The notes under the pieces: model-generated | Database searches by the model: none | The model's input: the letters and a program-made list of their open reading frames with translations, nothing else | Told to the model about the DNA's origin: nothing | In this document: positions 29,550 to 37,791 of the stretch, piece by piece | How the letters are laid out: each line of letters opens with the position of its first letter | How positions within the stretch are numbered: position 1 is the stretch's first letter | Position numbers and translations under genes: made by a program | DNA from: Ferruginibacter lapsinanis | GTDB lineage: Bacteria; Bacteroidota; Bacteroidia; Chitinophagales; Chitinophagaceae | Assembly (NCBI RefSeq): GCF_020783315.1 | Contig: NZ_CP086063.1 | Location: forward strand, 1,662,501 to 1,726,500 | Direction of reading: 5' to 3' | Length of the DNA stretch: 64,000 nucleotides

Positions 29550-29594
29550 CCAAAAATTATCCATTATCAGCTTTCAATTATCAATTAAATGCCT

Positions 29595-29602
29595 TACCTT
29601 CG
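29595..29602 (+). promoter_or_regulatory. Probable -7 element of the rpsF operon
   Basis: TACCTTCG is one mismatch from TAnnTTTG, 60 nt before rpsF. The resulting leader can form CCC/GGG pairing in CCCCAAATCC..GGAGGCGGG. Confidence 0.4.
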
Positions 29603-29662
29603 CAGCCCCAAATCCACTAAGGAGGCGGGATAAACAATTTTTTAACACACAAAACAAGGGAA

Positions 29663-30016
29663 ATGAACAATTACGAATTGATGGTGATTTTTACCCCTGT
29701 GCTTTCTGAAGAGGAGTTTAAAGCTGCTCAAAAGAAATTTGCTGCTATCGTTACAGACAACGGTGGTGAAGTAGTGCACAGTAACCCATGGGGACTGAAA
29801 TCACTGGCCTATCCCATTGCCAAAAAAACCACCGGTTTATATTGGGTAATGGAGTATAAAGCGCCATCCGACTTCAATGAAAAGTTGAAAACTCAACTTT
29901 TACGTGACGAATCAGTTATGCGTCACATGTACACTGTACTCGATAAATACGCCGTCGATTACAACAACAAAAAGAGAAGTGGCGGTAAATTTACTAACGA
30001 AAAAACGGAAGCATAA
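29663..30016 (+). CDS. rpsF: 30S ribosomal protein S6
   Basis: A primary small-subunit protein of 117 residues that binds the 16S central domain as a heterodimer with S18. The typical opening [17 protein letters not shown] and the [23 protein letters not shown] core are present. It is 2 bp from rpsR, the classic S6-S18-L9 order. The C-terminus ends in a basic tail ([18 protein letters not shown]) longer than the structured domain. Confidence 0.98.
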   Translation: MNNYELMVIFTPVLSEEEFKAAQKKFAAIVTDNGGEVVHSNPWGLKSLAYPIAKKTTGLYWVMEYKAPSDFNEKLKTQLLRDESVMRHMYTVLDKYAVDYNNKKRSGGKFTNEKTEA

Positions 30017-30018
30017 CC

Positions 30019-30282
30019 ATGGCAAAGAATGAGATAAAATATCTTACAGCTATTAAAGCTGAAAAGCGTCCAAAAAAATATTGTCGCTTTAAGAAAATGG
30101 GTATCCGTTATATCGATTATAAAGATGCCGATTTCTTGAAAAAATTCTTAAACGAACAAGGTAAATTATTGCCACGTCGTCTTACAGGAAACTCTTTGAA
30201 GTTTCAACGTAAAGTGAGTGATGCAGTGAAAAAAGCCCGTCAAATGGCTATTTTACCTTACGTTACAGATCTTTTAAAATAA
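30019..30282 (+). CDS. rpsR: 30S ribosomal protein S18
   Basis: A basic 87-residue protein and partner of S6 on the 30S platform. The [29 protein letters not shown] block is diagnostic. It follows rpsF by 2 bp. The single cysteine (KKYCRFKK) is the remnant of the position used for zinc in some S18 proteins; no full CxxC set exists. Confidence 0.98.
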   Translation: MAKNEIKYLTAIKAEKRPKKYCRFKKMGIRYIDYKDADFLKKFLNEQGKLLPRRLTGNSLKFQRKVSDAVKKARQMAILPYVTDLLK

Positions 30283-30356
30283 ACAATTTCAATCACCACC
30301 CTAACCTTTCAGTAGGGAAAGCAGCGGTTAACGCAGTTGGGTAAAAATGCAAAATC

Positions 30357-30803
30357 ATGCAGGTAATATTAATACAAGATGTAAATAACCTAGGCGGTAT
30401 CAATGAATTGGTAACCGTAAAAAATGGTTACGGTCGTAACTTTTTAATTCCTAAAAAATTCGCTGTAGAAGCTAGTCCTTCTAACGTGAAAATGATGGAA
30501 GAAAAAAAGAAGCAACAAGCTAAGAAAGAAGCTAAATTATTGGCTGAGATCAACAGCGTTATTGCTACTTTACAAGCCGGTCCGTTAAAGATCGGTGCTA
30601 AAACCGGTACCAGTGGTAAGATCTTCGGTAGCGTAACTTCAGTTCAGATTGCTCGTGCGATCAGAGAACAAAAAGGATACGAGATCGATCGTCGCAGAAT
30701 TACCATCTTAGACGAGGTTAAAGAATTAGGAAGCTTTAAAGCTAAGATCGATTTCAGTAACGGTAACGAAACTGAAGTTGAATTTGAAGTAGTAGCTGAG
30801 TAA
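30357..30803 (+). CDS. rplI: 50S ribosomal protein L9
   Basis: A 148-residue two-domain L1-stalk-base protein. The N-terminal domain MQVILIQDVNNLGG..VTVKNGYGRNFLIP is diagnostic, followed by the long connecting helix (about 45-75, rich in Lys and Glu) and the C-terminal rRNA-binding domain (TGTSGKIFGSVTS). The 74-bp gap after rpsR contains CCCTA...TAGGG pairing but no clear regulatory motif. An intrinsic terminator follows. Confidence 0.98.
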   Translation: MQVILIQDVNNLGGINELVTVKNGYGRNFLIPKKFAVEASPSNVKMMEEKKKQQAKKEAKLLAEINSVIATLQAGPLKIGAKTGTSGKIFGSVTSVQIARAIREQKGYEIDRRRITILDEVKELGSFKAKIDFSNGNETEVEFEVVAE

Positions 30804-30826
30804 TTTCTTGCAAATACTTTTTATAG

Positions 30827-30854
30827 AACGCCCCGAATTTTCGGGGCGTTTTTA
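30827..30854 (+). terminator. Intrinsic terminator after rplI
   Basis: A 10-bp stem AACGCCCCGA / TCGGGGCGTT with a short AT loop, followed by TTTTATTT. It ends the rpsF-rpsR-rplI transcript. Confidence 0.9.
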
Positions 30855-30900
30855 TTTGGGCATACTGATGGAAGTCATCTAAAATGGAACGTGTAAATAG

Positions 30901-30908
30901 TAGCTTTG
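30901..30908 (+). promoter_or_regulatory. Probable -7 element of the L,D-transpeptidase gene
   Basis: TAGCTTTG matches TAnnTTTG, 33 nt before ATG 30942. No -33 TTG is apparent. Confidence 0.4.
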
Positions 30909-30941
30909 GATGGTATTCGTTACCGGAATAAAAATCCTGCT

Positions 30942-32552
30942 ATGCGATATAAAATATTTTTAGGATGTGCCCTTATTTGTATGTCATTTATTTTGGGTGA
31001 TTGTCATGCCGATAATTCTGCCCGTCTCCAAACCAACAAAGATTCTTTATTAGATACCTATCGAAAAGATATTACTATACCCGGTGGTTTTACGGCATCT
31101 GCCAATATCACTTTCGACAGCAATGCGGTGATATTATTCATAGATAGTTTTCCGGCGTTTAAAAATATTCGTAGTGATCTTACAAAGTTTTATCAGCGCA
31201 GAAATTTTTCTTATGCCTGGTTTGATGGAAAAGGTTTGATAGAACAGGCGGATAATTTACTGAACAAGATCAGGAATATGAATGAAGATGGTGTAACTGC
31301 TGCACCGCCTTATGCCGACAGGCTGGAGGCATTGTTAGAAAACAGTAATGCAATAAAACCCACTGCTACACTGGAATTGATGCTGACCGCTCAATATCTT
31401 ACCTATGCAAAAAACGTATGGGCGGGCATGAGTGAAGAACAAAGCCTGGCATTGAAATGGTTTTTGCCCAGAAGAAAAGTATCGTATCAACAACTGCTGG
31501 ATTCATTGCTTGCAGGAAAAAATATTTTAGATAATACACCTTTATACAGGCAATACGATCTGCTTAAAAAGCAATTAAAAATTTATACGGATATAAAAAA
31601 CAAAGGAGGGTGGCCTGTAGTATCAGCAACGAAGAAAAGTTATAAGCAGGGAGATGCTGCTTTGGAAATTGTTGCAATCAGAAAATGTCTTTTTTTAATG
31701 GGTGATGTGGCCACTGATAATGGCAGTGCAATTTTTGATGCTGCATTAACCGCCGGCGTTAAAAAAATGCAGCATCGGTTTGGCTATAAAGAGGATGGAA
31801 TTGTGGGAACGAAATTAATTGCTGAACTGAATTATCCTATTGAAAAAAGAATAGAGCAGATAATGGTGAACATGGAAAGATGCAGATGGCTGCCGGAAAA
31901 AATAGGTAAGAATTATTTCATGATCAATATTCCGGAATTCAAATTGCATATTTATGAAAATGATTCTTTGGCCTGGAGCATGAATGTAGTGGTTGGAAAA
32001 TCGCAGCACCAAACGGTGGTATTTAACGGAGAGTTGAAGTATATTGTTTTTAGTCCTTACTGGAATGTGCCGTCAAGTATTTTGCATAACGAGCTATTAC
32101 CGGCTATGCGGCGCAGCAGGCATTACCTGGCAAGACATAATATGGAATGGAATGGTGGTAGTGTTCGCCAACGGCCCGGTCCGGATAATGCACTGGGGCT
32201 GGTAAAGTTCTTATTTCCCAATAGTCATAATATTTATATGCATGATACCCCTGCCAAATCTTTGTTCAATGAAGATAAAAGGGCTTTCAGTCATGGATGT
32301 ATACGGTTGGCGGAAGCAAGGCGACTGGCGCTTTACCTGTTAAAAGACGATCCCGAATGGGATGATATTAAAATAGATTCAGCTATGAACAGCCGTGTGG
32401 AGCAATTTGTTACGTTAAAAAACCGGATACCTGTCTATATTACCTATTTTACCGCATGGGTAAATGATGCCGGGGAGCTGTGTTTCAGGAATGATATTTA
32501 TCAAAGAGATGGCAGATTGGCAGCAATGTTGCTCGAAAAAGCAGCTTTATGA
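30942..32552 (+). CDS. L,D-transpeptidase of the YcbB/LdtD type
   Basis: A periplasmic peptidoglycan cross-linking enzyme of 536 residues. The YkuD catalytic motif is SHGCIR with Cys453 as nucleophile; the upstream IYMHDTP supplies the conserved His. An N-terminal scaffold domain (about 40-230) and a peptidoglycan-binding module (about 240-300, MQHRFGYKEDGIVG) give the YcbB architecture. ATG 30942 is chosen because a signal peptide follows at once (MRYKIFLGCALICMSFILG); a longer TTG-initiated frame at 30906 overlaps the promoter box. Cys22 sits in an imperfect lipobox (LGDC), so lipid attachment is uncertain. Confidence 0.92.
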   Translation: MRYKIFLGCALICMSFILGDCHADNSARLQTNKDSLLDTYRKDITIPGGFTASANITFDSNAVILFIDSFPAFKNIRSDLTKFYQRRNFSYAWFDGKGLIEQADNLLNKIRNMNEDGVTAAPPYADRLEALLENSNAIKPTATLELMLTAQYLTYAKNVWAGMSEEQSLALKWFLPRRKVSYQQLLDSLLAGKNILDNTPLYRQYDLLKKQLKIYTDIKNKGGWPVVSATKKSYKQGDAALEIVAIRKCLFLMGDVATDNGSAIFDAALTAGVKKMQHRFGYKEDGIVGTKLIAELNYPIEKRIEQIMVNMERCRWLPEKIGKNYFMINIPEFKLHIYENDSLAWSMNVVVGKSQHQTVVFNGELKYIVFSPYWNVPSSILHNELLPAMRRSRHYLARHNMEWNGGSVRQRPGPDNALGLVKFLFPNSHNIYMHDTPAKSLFNEDKRAFSHGCIRLAEARRLALYLLKDDPEWDDIKIDSAMNSRVEQFVTLKNRIPVYITYFTAWVNDAGELCFRNDIYQRDGRLAAMLLEKAAL

Positions 32553-32569
32553 TTTTTTGTGGAAAAACA

Positions 32570-32598
32570 TTGTTTTTTTAAATAAAACCCTACATTTG
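32570..32598 (+). promoter_or_regulatory. Strong Bacteroidota-type promoter of the RRM gene
   Basis: TTG (32570-32572), an 18-nt spacer and TACATTTG (32591-32598): a full consensus match. It predicts a leader of about 120 nt before the start at 32723, long enough for post-transcriptional control as in cold-inducible genes. Confidence 0.7.
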
Positions 32599-32722
32599 TA
32601 TAGCTCTAATGGTTTTAGTATTTCGAATTTGGCTGACAGAACGCTTAAAAAAGTAGGATTCAGTTCATTGTAGTTCACTAAGTCATTAAGTTTTTTATTT
32701 AATATTTTAAACAGTTTTTACA

Positions 32723-33136
32723 ATGAACATTTATGTAGGAAATCTTAGTTGGTCTATGACTGATGACGATTTATTGAACCTCTTTACTCAATTCGGCAGC
32801 GTTACAAGTGCTAAAATTTTGAAAGACAAAATGAACGGCCGTTCAAAAGGTTTTGGTTTTGTTGAAATGGAAGATGATGAAGCAGCTAAAACTGCTATCT
32901 CTAACTTAAACGAAACTGAAGTTCAAGGTCGTAAATTAATCGTTAACGAATCTCAACCACGTCCTGAAGGATCAGGTGGCGGCGGTGGATTCAAAAAACG
33001 CAGCTTTGGCGGCGGCGGCGGTGGCAGCAGAGGCGGTTACGGCGGCGGCGGTGGTAACAGAAGCGGCGGCGGCTACGGTGGTGGCGGCGGCAGAAGCGGC
33101 GGTTACGGCGGCGGCGGAAGAGACAGAGATTATTAA
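32723..33136 (+). CDS. Glycine-rich RRM RNA-binding protein
   Basis: A single RNA-recognition motif (residues 1-80) with RNP2 IYVGNL (3-8) and RNP1 KGFGFVEM (42-49), both carrying the aromatic residues that stack on RNA bases. Residues 83-137 are a Gly-rich tail with Arg, Ser and Tyr (repeats of GGYGGGGG and GGGRSGG). This build is common in Bacteroidota and cyanobacteria, where such proteins are abundant and often cold-induced; an RNA chaperone role is inferred. It is monocistronic, with a strong promoter, a long leader and its own terminator. The tail's GGC/GGT repeats make the gene locally GC-rich. Confidence 0.93.
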   Translation: MNIYVGNLSWSMTDDDLLNLFTQFGSVTSAKILKDKMNGRSKGFGFVEMEDDEAAKTAISNLNETEVQGRKLIVNESQPRPEGSGGGGGFKKRSFGGGGGGSRGGYGGGGGNRSGGGYGGGGGRSGGYGGGGRDRDY

Positions 33137-33159
33137 TCAATTCTTTTTCTATAAAAAAG

Positions 33160-33187
33160 ATCCTTCACTTTTGTGAAGGATTTTTTT
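33160..33187 (+). terminator. Intrinsic terminator after the RRM gene
   Basis: A 9-bp stem ATCCTTCAC / GTGAAGGAT with a TTTT loop, followed by a T run. Confidence 0.9.
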
Positions 33188-33210
33188 ATGTCTGTACGTT
33201 GAGATTTTTT

Positions 33211-33627
33211 TTATTTGCTATCAATAATAATAGCATCAATGATAACCACATCCATCAGGTAGCCGGTGCAAATACCCTTAAGTGTAACAGTGGCGCCGGT
33301 TGTAGCCGTGGTGTTGTTGTTTTGCAGGGTGCAAATTACATTTGACATATTATCTGCTCCATTAAGTGTGAGCACCATTTTCCCATTCTGATTTTTCTTT
33401 ACATCACCAACAATGCCTGTTACCTGAATAATTTTATTCAGATATTTTTTATTGGCACTATCCTCATTGTTTTGAAATTCTTTTACAATATCAGCAGCAT
33501 TGATACCGATATATTTTTCAACGGTGATATCCCGTTTGTAATGCGTAGGACGGTAAAAAATAAAATACCAGATACCTGCTACTGCTACAACTGCTATAAT
33601 AAGTATTGCGCTGATGACCTTTTTCAT
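33211..33627 (-). CDS. Membrane-anchored OB-fold protein (tRNA_anti-like family)
   Basis: A 138-residue protein with an N-terminal membrane anchor or uncleaved signal (residues 4-26, MKKVISAILIIAVVAVAGIWYF) and a C-terminal OB-fold of the 'tRNA_anti-like' family (VTGIVGDVKKNQNGKMVLTL..VTLKGICTGYLMDVVIIDAII). Despite the name, the family is extracytoplasmic and has no proven nucleic-acid role. It is the last gene of the five-gene CxxCH/YceI operon, 28 bp after the barrel gene. Confidence 0.8.
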   Translation of the reverse strand: MKKVISAILIIAVVAVAGIWYFIFYRPTHYKRDITVEKYIGINAADIVKEFQNNEDSANKKYLNKIIQVTGIVGDVKKNQNGKMVLTLNGADNMSNVICTLQNNNTTATTGATVTLKGICTGYLMDVVIIDAIIIDSK

Positions 33628-33655
33628 TGTGTAGTTTTTAGTGTAACTAAAATAG

Positions 33656-34552
33656 TTAACTATTTTTCTTTTTTATATTAAAGATCCTGGATACGTTAAA
33701 TCCGAAATGAATATCTCCGTTGTCCCACTTACCCGTGGTTTGATGAATAAATGATGGGGCTGTCATACCGGTTGAGTTGGTGAGATGCAGTTGAAAAACA
33801 TGTCCGCCGGTTTCAATATCTACCCCCAGCGCTAATGAATTGGTATAGCCTGAAAAATTATTCGTTTGGTAATAATATTCTGCGTTTACACTTACCCGAT
33901 GCGATACTTTCTGTCTTACCCCCATGCCGATAGAAAACAGATTGTTGGGGTCATCTAATCCCGGAACCATATTGAAATGCACAAATGTTGGCATTACTTG
34001 TAATGAAAAATTTTCACTGAATTTCCTGGCAATGATCAATTGAGCAGTGTAGGCCATCCTGTCGCTTACTGTTTTTTTATACACAGAATCTGTTTGCTTG
34101 CCGGTTCTGAGCGTAGCAGCGGTCATTAAGGTTACTGATATTGGCATGGATATCTTGCCGGTACTTTGCCGGAGCAATTTATATTTAGCAAAAGTTTCCA
34201 GTTGCTTTAAGTAACTGCTTCGGCTGAAGCCGATCATTAATCTGTCGGTTAGTCCAAAATCAAATCCAATATAGGTTATGGCATTATCCAAACCAAAGAG
34301 ATCATTTACACCCTGATTTAAATACCCGAACCGATGGTGAATACGAAAGTCCATTAAGCCCCTGCCAACTGTTTCTATAGAATGCCCATTGATCAATCTT
34401 GAATTTTTAAAAGTGGCAATGGTGTATACGGTTTTATTTTTCAGGTCATTTTCGGCTTCTTTTTTAGCTGAATTAAAGATGTCTTCTTCCTGCCCGAAGC
34501 CGGCCAATGAGGAGGTTATAAATAGAATGAAACAAATGATGGAACGATTCAT
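33656..34552 (-). CDS. DUF5777 family outer-membrane beta-barrel protein
   Basis: A predicted outer-membrane barrel of 298 residues with a signal peptide (1-21, ends GFGQ). Repeated amphipathic strands run throughout (FRIHHRFGYLNQG, GFDFGLTDRLMIGFSRS, YTAQLIIARKFSENFSLQVMP, VSVNAEYYYQTNNF). Sequence features match DUF5777, a Bacteroidota barrel of unknown function. It lies 49 bp after yceI and 28 bp before the OB-fold gene in the same operon, so it may be the outer-membrane component of that module. Confidence 0.82.
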   Translation of the reverse strand: MNRSIICFILFITSSLAGFGQEEDIFNSAKKEAENDLKNKTVYTIATFKNSRLINGHSIETVGRGLMDFRIHHRFGYLNQGVNDLFGLDNAITYIGFDFGLTDRLMIGFSRSSYLKQLETFAKYKLLRQSTGKISMPISVTLMTAATLRTGKQTDSVYKKTVSDRMAYTAQLIIARKFSENFSLQVMPTFVHFNMVPGLDDPNNLFSIGMGVRQKVSHRVSVNAEYYYQTNNFSGYTNSLALGVDIETGGHVFQLHLTNSTGMTAPSFIHQTTGKWDNGDIHFGFNVSRIFNIKKKNS

Positions 34553-34601
34553 TATAGGTTAGTTTAGGCTTGTCAATATAAATTAATAATGTTAAAACAG
34601 C

Positions 34602-35138
34602 TTATTCGTAAATAGCATTGACCGCTATTTTTATGGTCTTTGCAATTTTGCTTCCGATATAATTTCCTTTTATTCCATAATCTTTTACATTAATGGAAAA
34701 AGAAGTTTTTGCTGTTATTTTATTTTGCTTGATGTTGATCTCTACCTGCGTTTTGATGTTGTTCTTTACTCCATGAATTTCAAGGGAGCCTTCCACATTT
34801 GCAGTATACGTACCATCTTTTGAAAAATTTATATCAGCAAGGTTAGTGATATTTCCCATAAAGATAGCTTTGGGAAATTTATCACTTTCCATATAGTTCT
34901 CATTAAAATGCTCCTGCATCAAACTGTTTTCAAAAACAAAACTCCTGATGGCGATCATCATTACCACTTGTCCGTTGGTACTAAGTTTGGAGCTTCCTTC
35001 ATTATTGGTAGCTTCAATATTTTGTAATGGTGTTGACGAAAAGAAACTGATTTTTGCTGATTTTGTCTGATATACTTTTTGTGAGAAAGATACAACAGTA
35101 AGCAGGCAACAACAAAGTATGATGAATATTTTTTTCAT
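34602..35138 (-). CDS. YceI-like lipocalin-fold periplasmic protein
   Basis: A 178-residue exported protein with a signal peptide (residues 1-19, ends SFSQ). Mature features are those of YceI: TKSAKISFFSSTP at the start, SLMQEHFNENYMESDKFP in the middle, and LEIHGVKNNIKTQVEI then FSINVKDYGIK at the end. YceI proteins form an eight-stranded barrel that binds long polyisoprenoid or similar lipids, such as quinones. It lies 9 bp after the CxxCH lipoprotein and 49 bp before the DUF5777 gene. In this setting it might carry a quinone or isoprenoid for a redox step, which is inference. Confidence 0.9.
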   Translation of the reverse strand: MKKIFIILCCCLLTVVSFSQKVYQTKSAKISFFSSTPLQNIEATNNEGSSKLSTNGQVVMMIAIRSFVFENSLMQEHFNENYMESDKFPKAIFMGNITNLADINFSKDGTYTANVEGSLEIHGVKNNIKTQVEINIKQNKITAKTSFSINVKDYGIKGNYIGSKIAKTIKIAVNAIYE

Positions 35139-35147
35139 GGTATATGT

Positions 35148-35528
35148 TTAATTATTAGGATATCCGTTATTGATCCATATTCTTATTTTGGCAATATCAC
35201 AATCAGAAAGTTTTGGCGCATTTTTGGGCATCGGATTGGCTCCCGATGCCTCAGATACATTATCAAAAAGCACGCCATTAGCTGCCCAAAAGCTCAAGCC
35301 GGCATAATTATCCAATGCAACACCTCCTCCCAAACTATTGGCAACGCCTGTGGCATGACATGAATTGCAGTTGGCATTGATGATATTGGTTATTGGCCCT
35401 GTATATCTTACATCAGAAGAGTCGCAACTTTTGGCGCCATACATCAGAATTTCCTTTTTAGATTCGCAACTGCTATTGATGATCGCAACAATAAAAAAAA
35501 TGAGTAAAAGCAGGATATTGTTTTTCAT
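35148..35528 (-). CDS. Small lipoprotein with one c-type haem motif
   Basis: A 126-residue lipoprotein. The lipobox is INSSC with Cys21 as the lipid site. A single CxxCH (Cys54, Cys57, His58) in NANCNSCHATG suggests one covalently bound haem c. A Met in NPMPKNAP could be the axial ligand, and DIAKIRIWINNGYPNN is the typical end of short planctomycete-type cytochrome domains. It lies between choice-of-anchor V and YceI genes with gaps of 19 and 9 bp. A role as an electron carrier at the periplasmic face is inferred. Confidence 0.85.
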   Translation of the reverse strand: MKNNILLLLIFFIVAIINSSCESKKEILMYGAKSCDSSDVRYTGPITNIINANCNSCHATGVANSLGGGVALDNYAGLSFWAANGVLFDNVSEASGANPMPKNAPKLSDCDIAKIRIWINNGYPNN

Positions 35529-35547
35529 GATCTTATAGGTAATGTTA

Positions 35548-36363
35548 TTAGTTAGTAATATTTAAGTCTCCGTTTACGTTCAATTTCTTTCCTGTCTTTA
35601 CGGTTAGTTTGGCGCCGCCACCTACATGTTGTACCTGTCCTGCATTGAAAAGACATTGGCCGCCTGACAAGGGGTCAATAACTATTTCAACATTTCCTGT
35701 AACAGTGGTGGGAGGAATCAAATTGCCACTCCAATTGGAAGCAGTGTTCCAGCTTCCATTTCCCGTAAAAGTATATACAGAAGGAGAGTAGTTTACTGTT
35801 GTAGCATCTGCATAAATATAATCGCCGGAACTTGTAGAATTTCCGTTTGCAGCATTGGCTACATAATAAAAAATAATGGTTTGATCATTTGGGCCAGGAG
35901 CTGCCGGTGCTGTCCAATGCAGGTTGGTATAGGTGTAAGTAGAGGCCGAAGTGGTTCCTACAGCATCAAAGTGGCTGAGTTCACTGCCATTGATCTGTGC
36001 GTTATTATTAGTAGAGGAGAATGTGCCCACAGGTTGATTTGCACTGTTTCTTGCAGCTATCGAGAACCCCCATTTTTTTCTATCTTTTGCACTATGTGTA
36101 GCGATAATACTGAAATCGTATTTTGTGCCGGCGGTATAAGTACCTAAGGGTAATCCTTGTGCTACCACCGATCCTCCCGGATTATTAACCGAATTAGTAC
36201 TGTGACAATCATTACAGTAAAGCTCTGGTGTAGTGCCTGTATATCCTTCGGGAGGTTGGGCTGCATGTAATGGATGATGTGTATTAGGCACAGTTAGGCC
36301 AACGGCACTAAATGCAATAATGCAGATCAGTAAAAGACTAACAATTGATACATTTTTTTTCAT
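35548..36363 (-). CDS. Choice-of-anchor V protein with CxxCH
   Basis: A 271-residue exported protein and first gene of a five-gene operon. The signal segment covers residues 5-25. Cys50-x-x-Cys53-His54 (YCNDCHST) is a c-haem-type motif at the front of a reelin-like/choice-of-anchor V beta-domain (about 65-195, KWGFSIAARNSANQPVGTF to YIYADATTVNYS). Residues 200-271 (GNGSWNTASNWSGNLIPP..) resemble a short beta-helix strand segment, not a full T9SS sorting domain. Such proteins are frequent in Bacteroidota but uncharacterised. Confidence 0.8.
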   Translation of the reverse strand: MKKNVSIVSLLLICIIAFSAVGLTVPNTHHPLHAAQPPEGYTGTTPELYCNDCHSTNSVNNPGGSVVAQGLPLGTYTAGTKYDFSIIATHSAKDRKKWGFSIAARNSANQPVGTFSSTNNNAQINGSELSHFDAVGTTSASTYTYTNLHWTAPAAPGPNDQTIIFYYVANAANGNSTSSGDYIYADATTVNYSPSVYTFTGNGSWNTASNWSGNLIPPTTVTGNVEIVIDPLSGGQCLFNAGQVQHVGGGAKLTVKTGKKLNVNGDLNITN

Positions 36364-36671
36364 GAATGGCAGGAATTAAGATTTGATGATACTTTGTGCC
36401 GACTCTTTAGTAACAGAAAAGGAGTAGTACACATCAACCATATTTAGGTATCGGCTCATTTTTATGCCGCTAATTACCTTACGCAAAAAAATGTGTTTTC
36501 GTTGCCTCGAAACTTCTAAAGTACCCGATTTTTTTTCGGCTGACTGTTATCCTGTGGTTAACGATAGTAGCTGAGCATTTGCTTAAAAGTAAGTAGTTGT
36601 GATCTATGTTAACGGTTTGTATTTTTTCTCCACCGAAAATCGGGTAGGGGTGTACGGTATACCAGGTAAAT
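36364..36671. other. Gene-free spacer between the CxxCH operon and sucD
   Basis: About 310 bp upstream of the five-gene operon. The promoter must lie here, but no TAnnTTTG box on the minus strand convinced me. A minus-strand frame at 36479-36688 has no family features and overlaps the sucD terminator, so I treat it as chance. Confidence 0.6.
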
Positions 36672-36697
36672 AAAAAGCCCCTCAACATTTGAGGGGC
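36672..36697 (-). terminator. Intrinsic terminator after sucD
   Basis: On the minus strand GCCCCTCAA..TTGAGGGGC forms a 9-bp stem with a 3-nt loop, followed by TTTTTATTT. It lies 23 bp beyond the sucD stop. Confidence 0.9.
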
Positions 36698-36719
36698 GTA
36701 GAAAAAAAAGTATATAAAA

Positions 36720-37595
36720 TTATTTTTTTAGCGCTTCTGCCATAGTCTTTCCGATATCTGCAGGACTTGCTACTACATGGATACCGCATTCTGCCATGAT
36801 CTTCATTTTAGCAGCTGCTGTATCATCAGCACCACCAACAATAGCACCGGCATGTCCCATACGACGGCCCGGAGGCGCTGTTTGTCCGGCGATAAAGCCT
36901 ACAACAGGTTTTTTATTTCCGGTAGATTTGATATAGTTAGCTGCATCAGCTTCCATACCACCACCGATTTCACCGATCATTACGATCGCATCTGTATCAG
37001 CATCATTCATAAATAATTCAACTGCTTCTTTAGTGGTTGTTCCGATGATTGGATCACCACCAATACCAATAGCTGTAGAAATACCCAACCCAGCTTTTGC
37101 CACTTGGTCAGCTGCTTCATAAGTAAGTGTACCACTTTTTGATACGATACCAATTCTTCCTTTTTTGAAAATAAAGCCAGGCATGATACCTACTTTACAT
37201 TCTTCAGCAGTGATAACACCAGGACAGTTTGGTCCAATCAAACGGGTGGTTCTTCCTTTTAAATAGTTTTTCACTTTAACCATATCCTGAACCGGAATGC
37301 CTTCAGTGATACACACCACTAATCCAATACCGGCATCAGCAGCTTCCATAATTGCATCTGCTGCAAATGCAGGAGGTACAAATATGATACTTACATCAGC
37401 GCCTGTAGCTGCAACAGCATCAGCAACAGTGTTAAAAACTGGTCTTTCCAAATGAGTGCTTCCACCTTTTCCCGGAGTAACGCCCCCAACTAACTGGGTT
37501 CCGTATTCGATCATTTGTGTAGCATGAAAAGTTCCTTCTGTACCGGTAAAACCCTGTACAATTATTTTTGAATTTTTGTTAACTAAAACCGACAT
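36720..37595 (-). CDS. sucD: Succinyl-CoA synthetase, alpha subunit
   Basis: A TCA-cycle enzyme that couples succinyl-CoA cleavage to NTP formation, as a complex with SucC. At 291 residues it has the usual length. The CoA-binding Rossmann region ([16 protein letters not shown]), the ligase region (GPNCPGVI) and the phosphohistidine motif [10 protein letters not shown] (His248 from the chosen start) are all present. MSVLVNK at 37595 is preferred to an ATG two codons earlier because it matches the family N-terminus. sucC is not in the window, so the two subunits are unlinked here, as is frequent in Bacteroidota. Confidence 0.97.
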   Translation of the reverse strand: MSVLVNKNSKIIVQGFTGTEGTFHATQMIEYGTQLVGGVTPGKGGSTHLERPVFNTVADAVAATGADVSIIFVPPAFAADAIMEAADAGIGLVVCITEGIPVQDMVKVKNYLKGRTTRLIGPNCPGVITAEECKVGIMPGFIFKKGRIGIVSKSGTLTYEAADQVAKAGLGISTAIGIGGDPIIGTTTKEAVELFMNDADTDAIVMIGEIGGGMEADAANYIKSTGNKKPVVGFIAGQTAPPGRRMGHAGAIVGGADDTAAAKMKIMAECGIHVVASPADIGKTMAEALKK

Positions 37596-37629
37596 GTGCA
37601 ATCTTGATTTAAAGATGAGAATTGGTGCG

Positions 37630-37637
37630 CAAAAATA
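37630..37637 (-). promoter_or_regulatory. -7 promoter element of sucD
   Basis: TATTTTTG on the minus strand fits TAnnTTTG, about 35 nt before the start. No -33 TTG is evident. A short palindrome CCCGAGAATCGGG lies further upstream near 37692-37704. Confidence 0.45.
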
Positions 37638-37791
37638 AGGGTAAAATCTTGAGTATAAAAGAGAGAATTTAAGATTAAATGCGGCAACGTTCCCGAGAAT
37701 CGGGACACATAGAAGGTGAATCAGGCTGATTTTACAGCTGAATAGGGCATACAGCGTAAAAACAGATGCGATCTTGCTTTTGTATGGAATT

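Noticed and set aside
29603-29662. An S6:S18-binding autoregulatory leader ahead of rpsF.
   Set aside because: Some CCC/GGG pairing exists, but I could not match the known motif by eye. A covariance-model search of this 60-nt leader would decide.
29431-29709. Plus-strand frames through the TTGCCCA array.
   Set aside because: They are products of the 7-bp repeat and run out of frame into rpsF.
32464-32673. A 69-residue plus-strand frame after the L,D-transpeptidase.
   Set aside because: It starts inside the transpeptidase gene and runs through the RRM promoter.
36479-36688. A 69-residue minus-strand frame.
   Set aside because: It overlaps the sucD terminator and shows no recognisable features.
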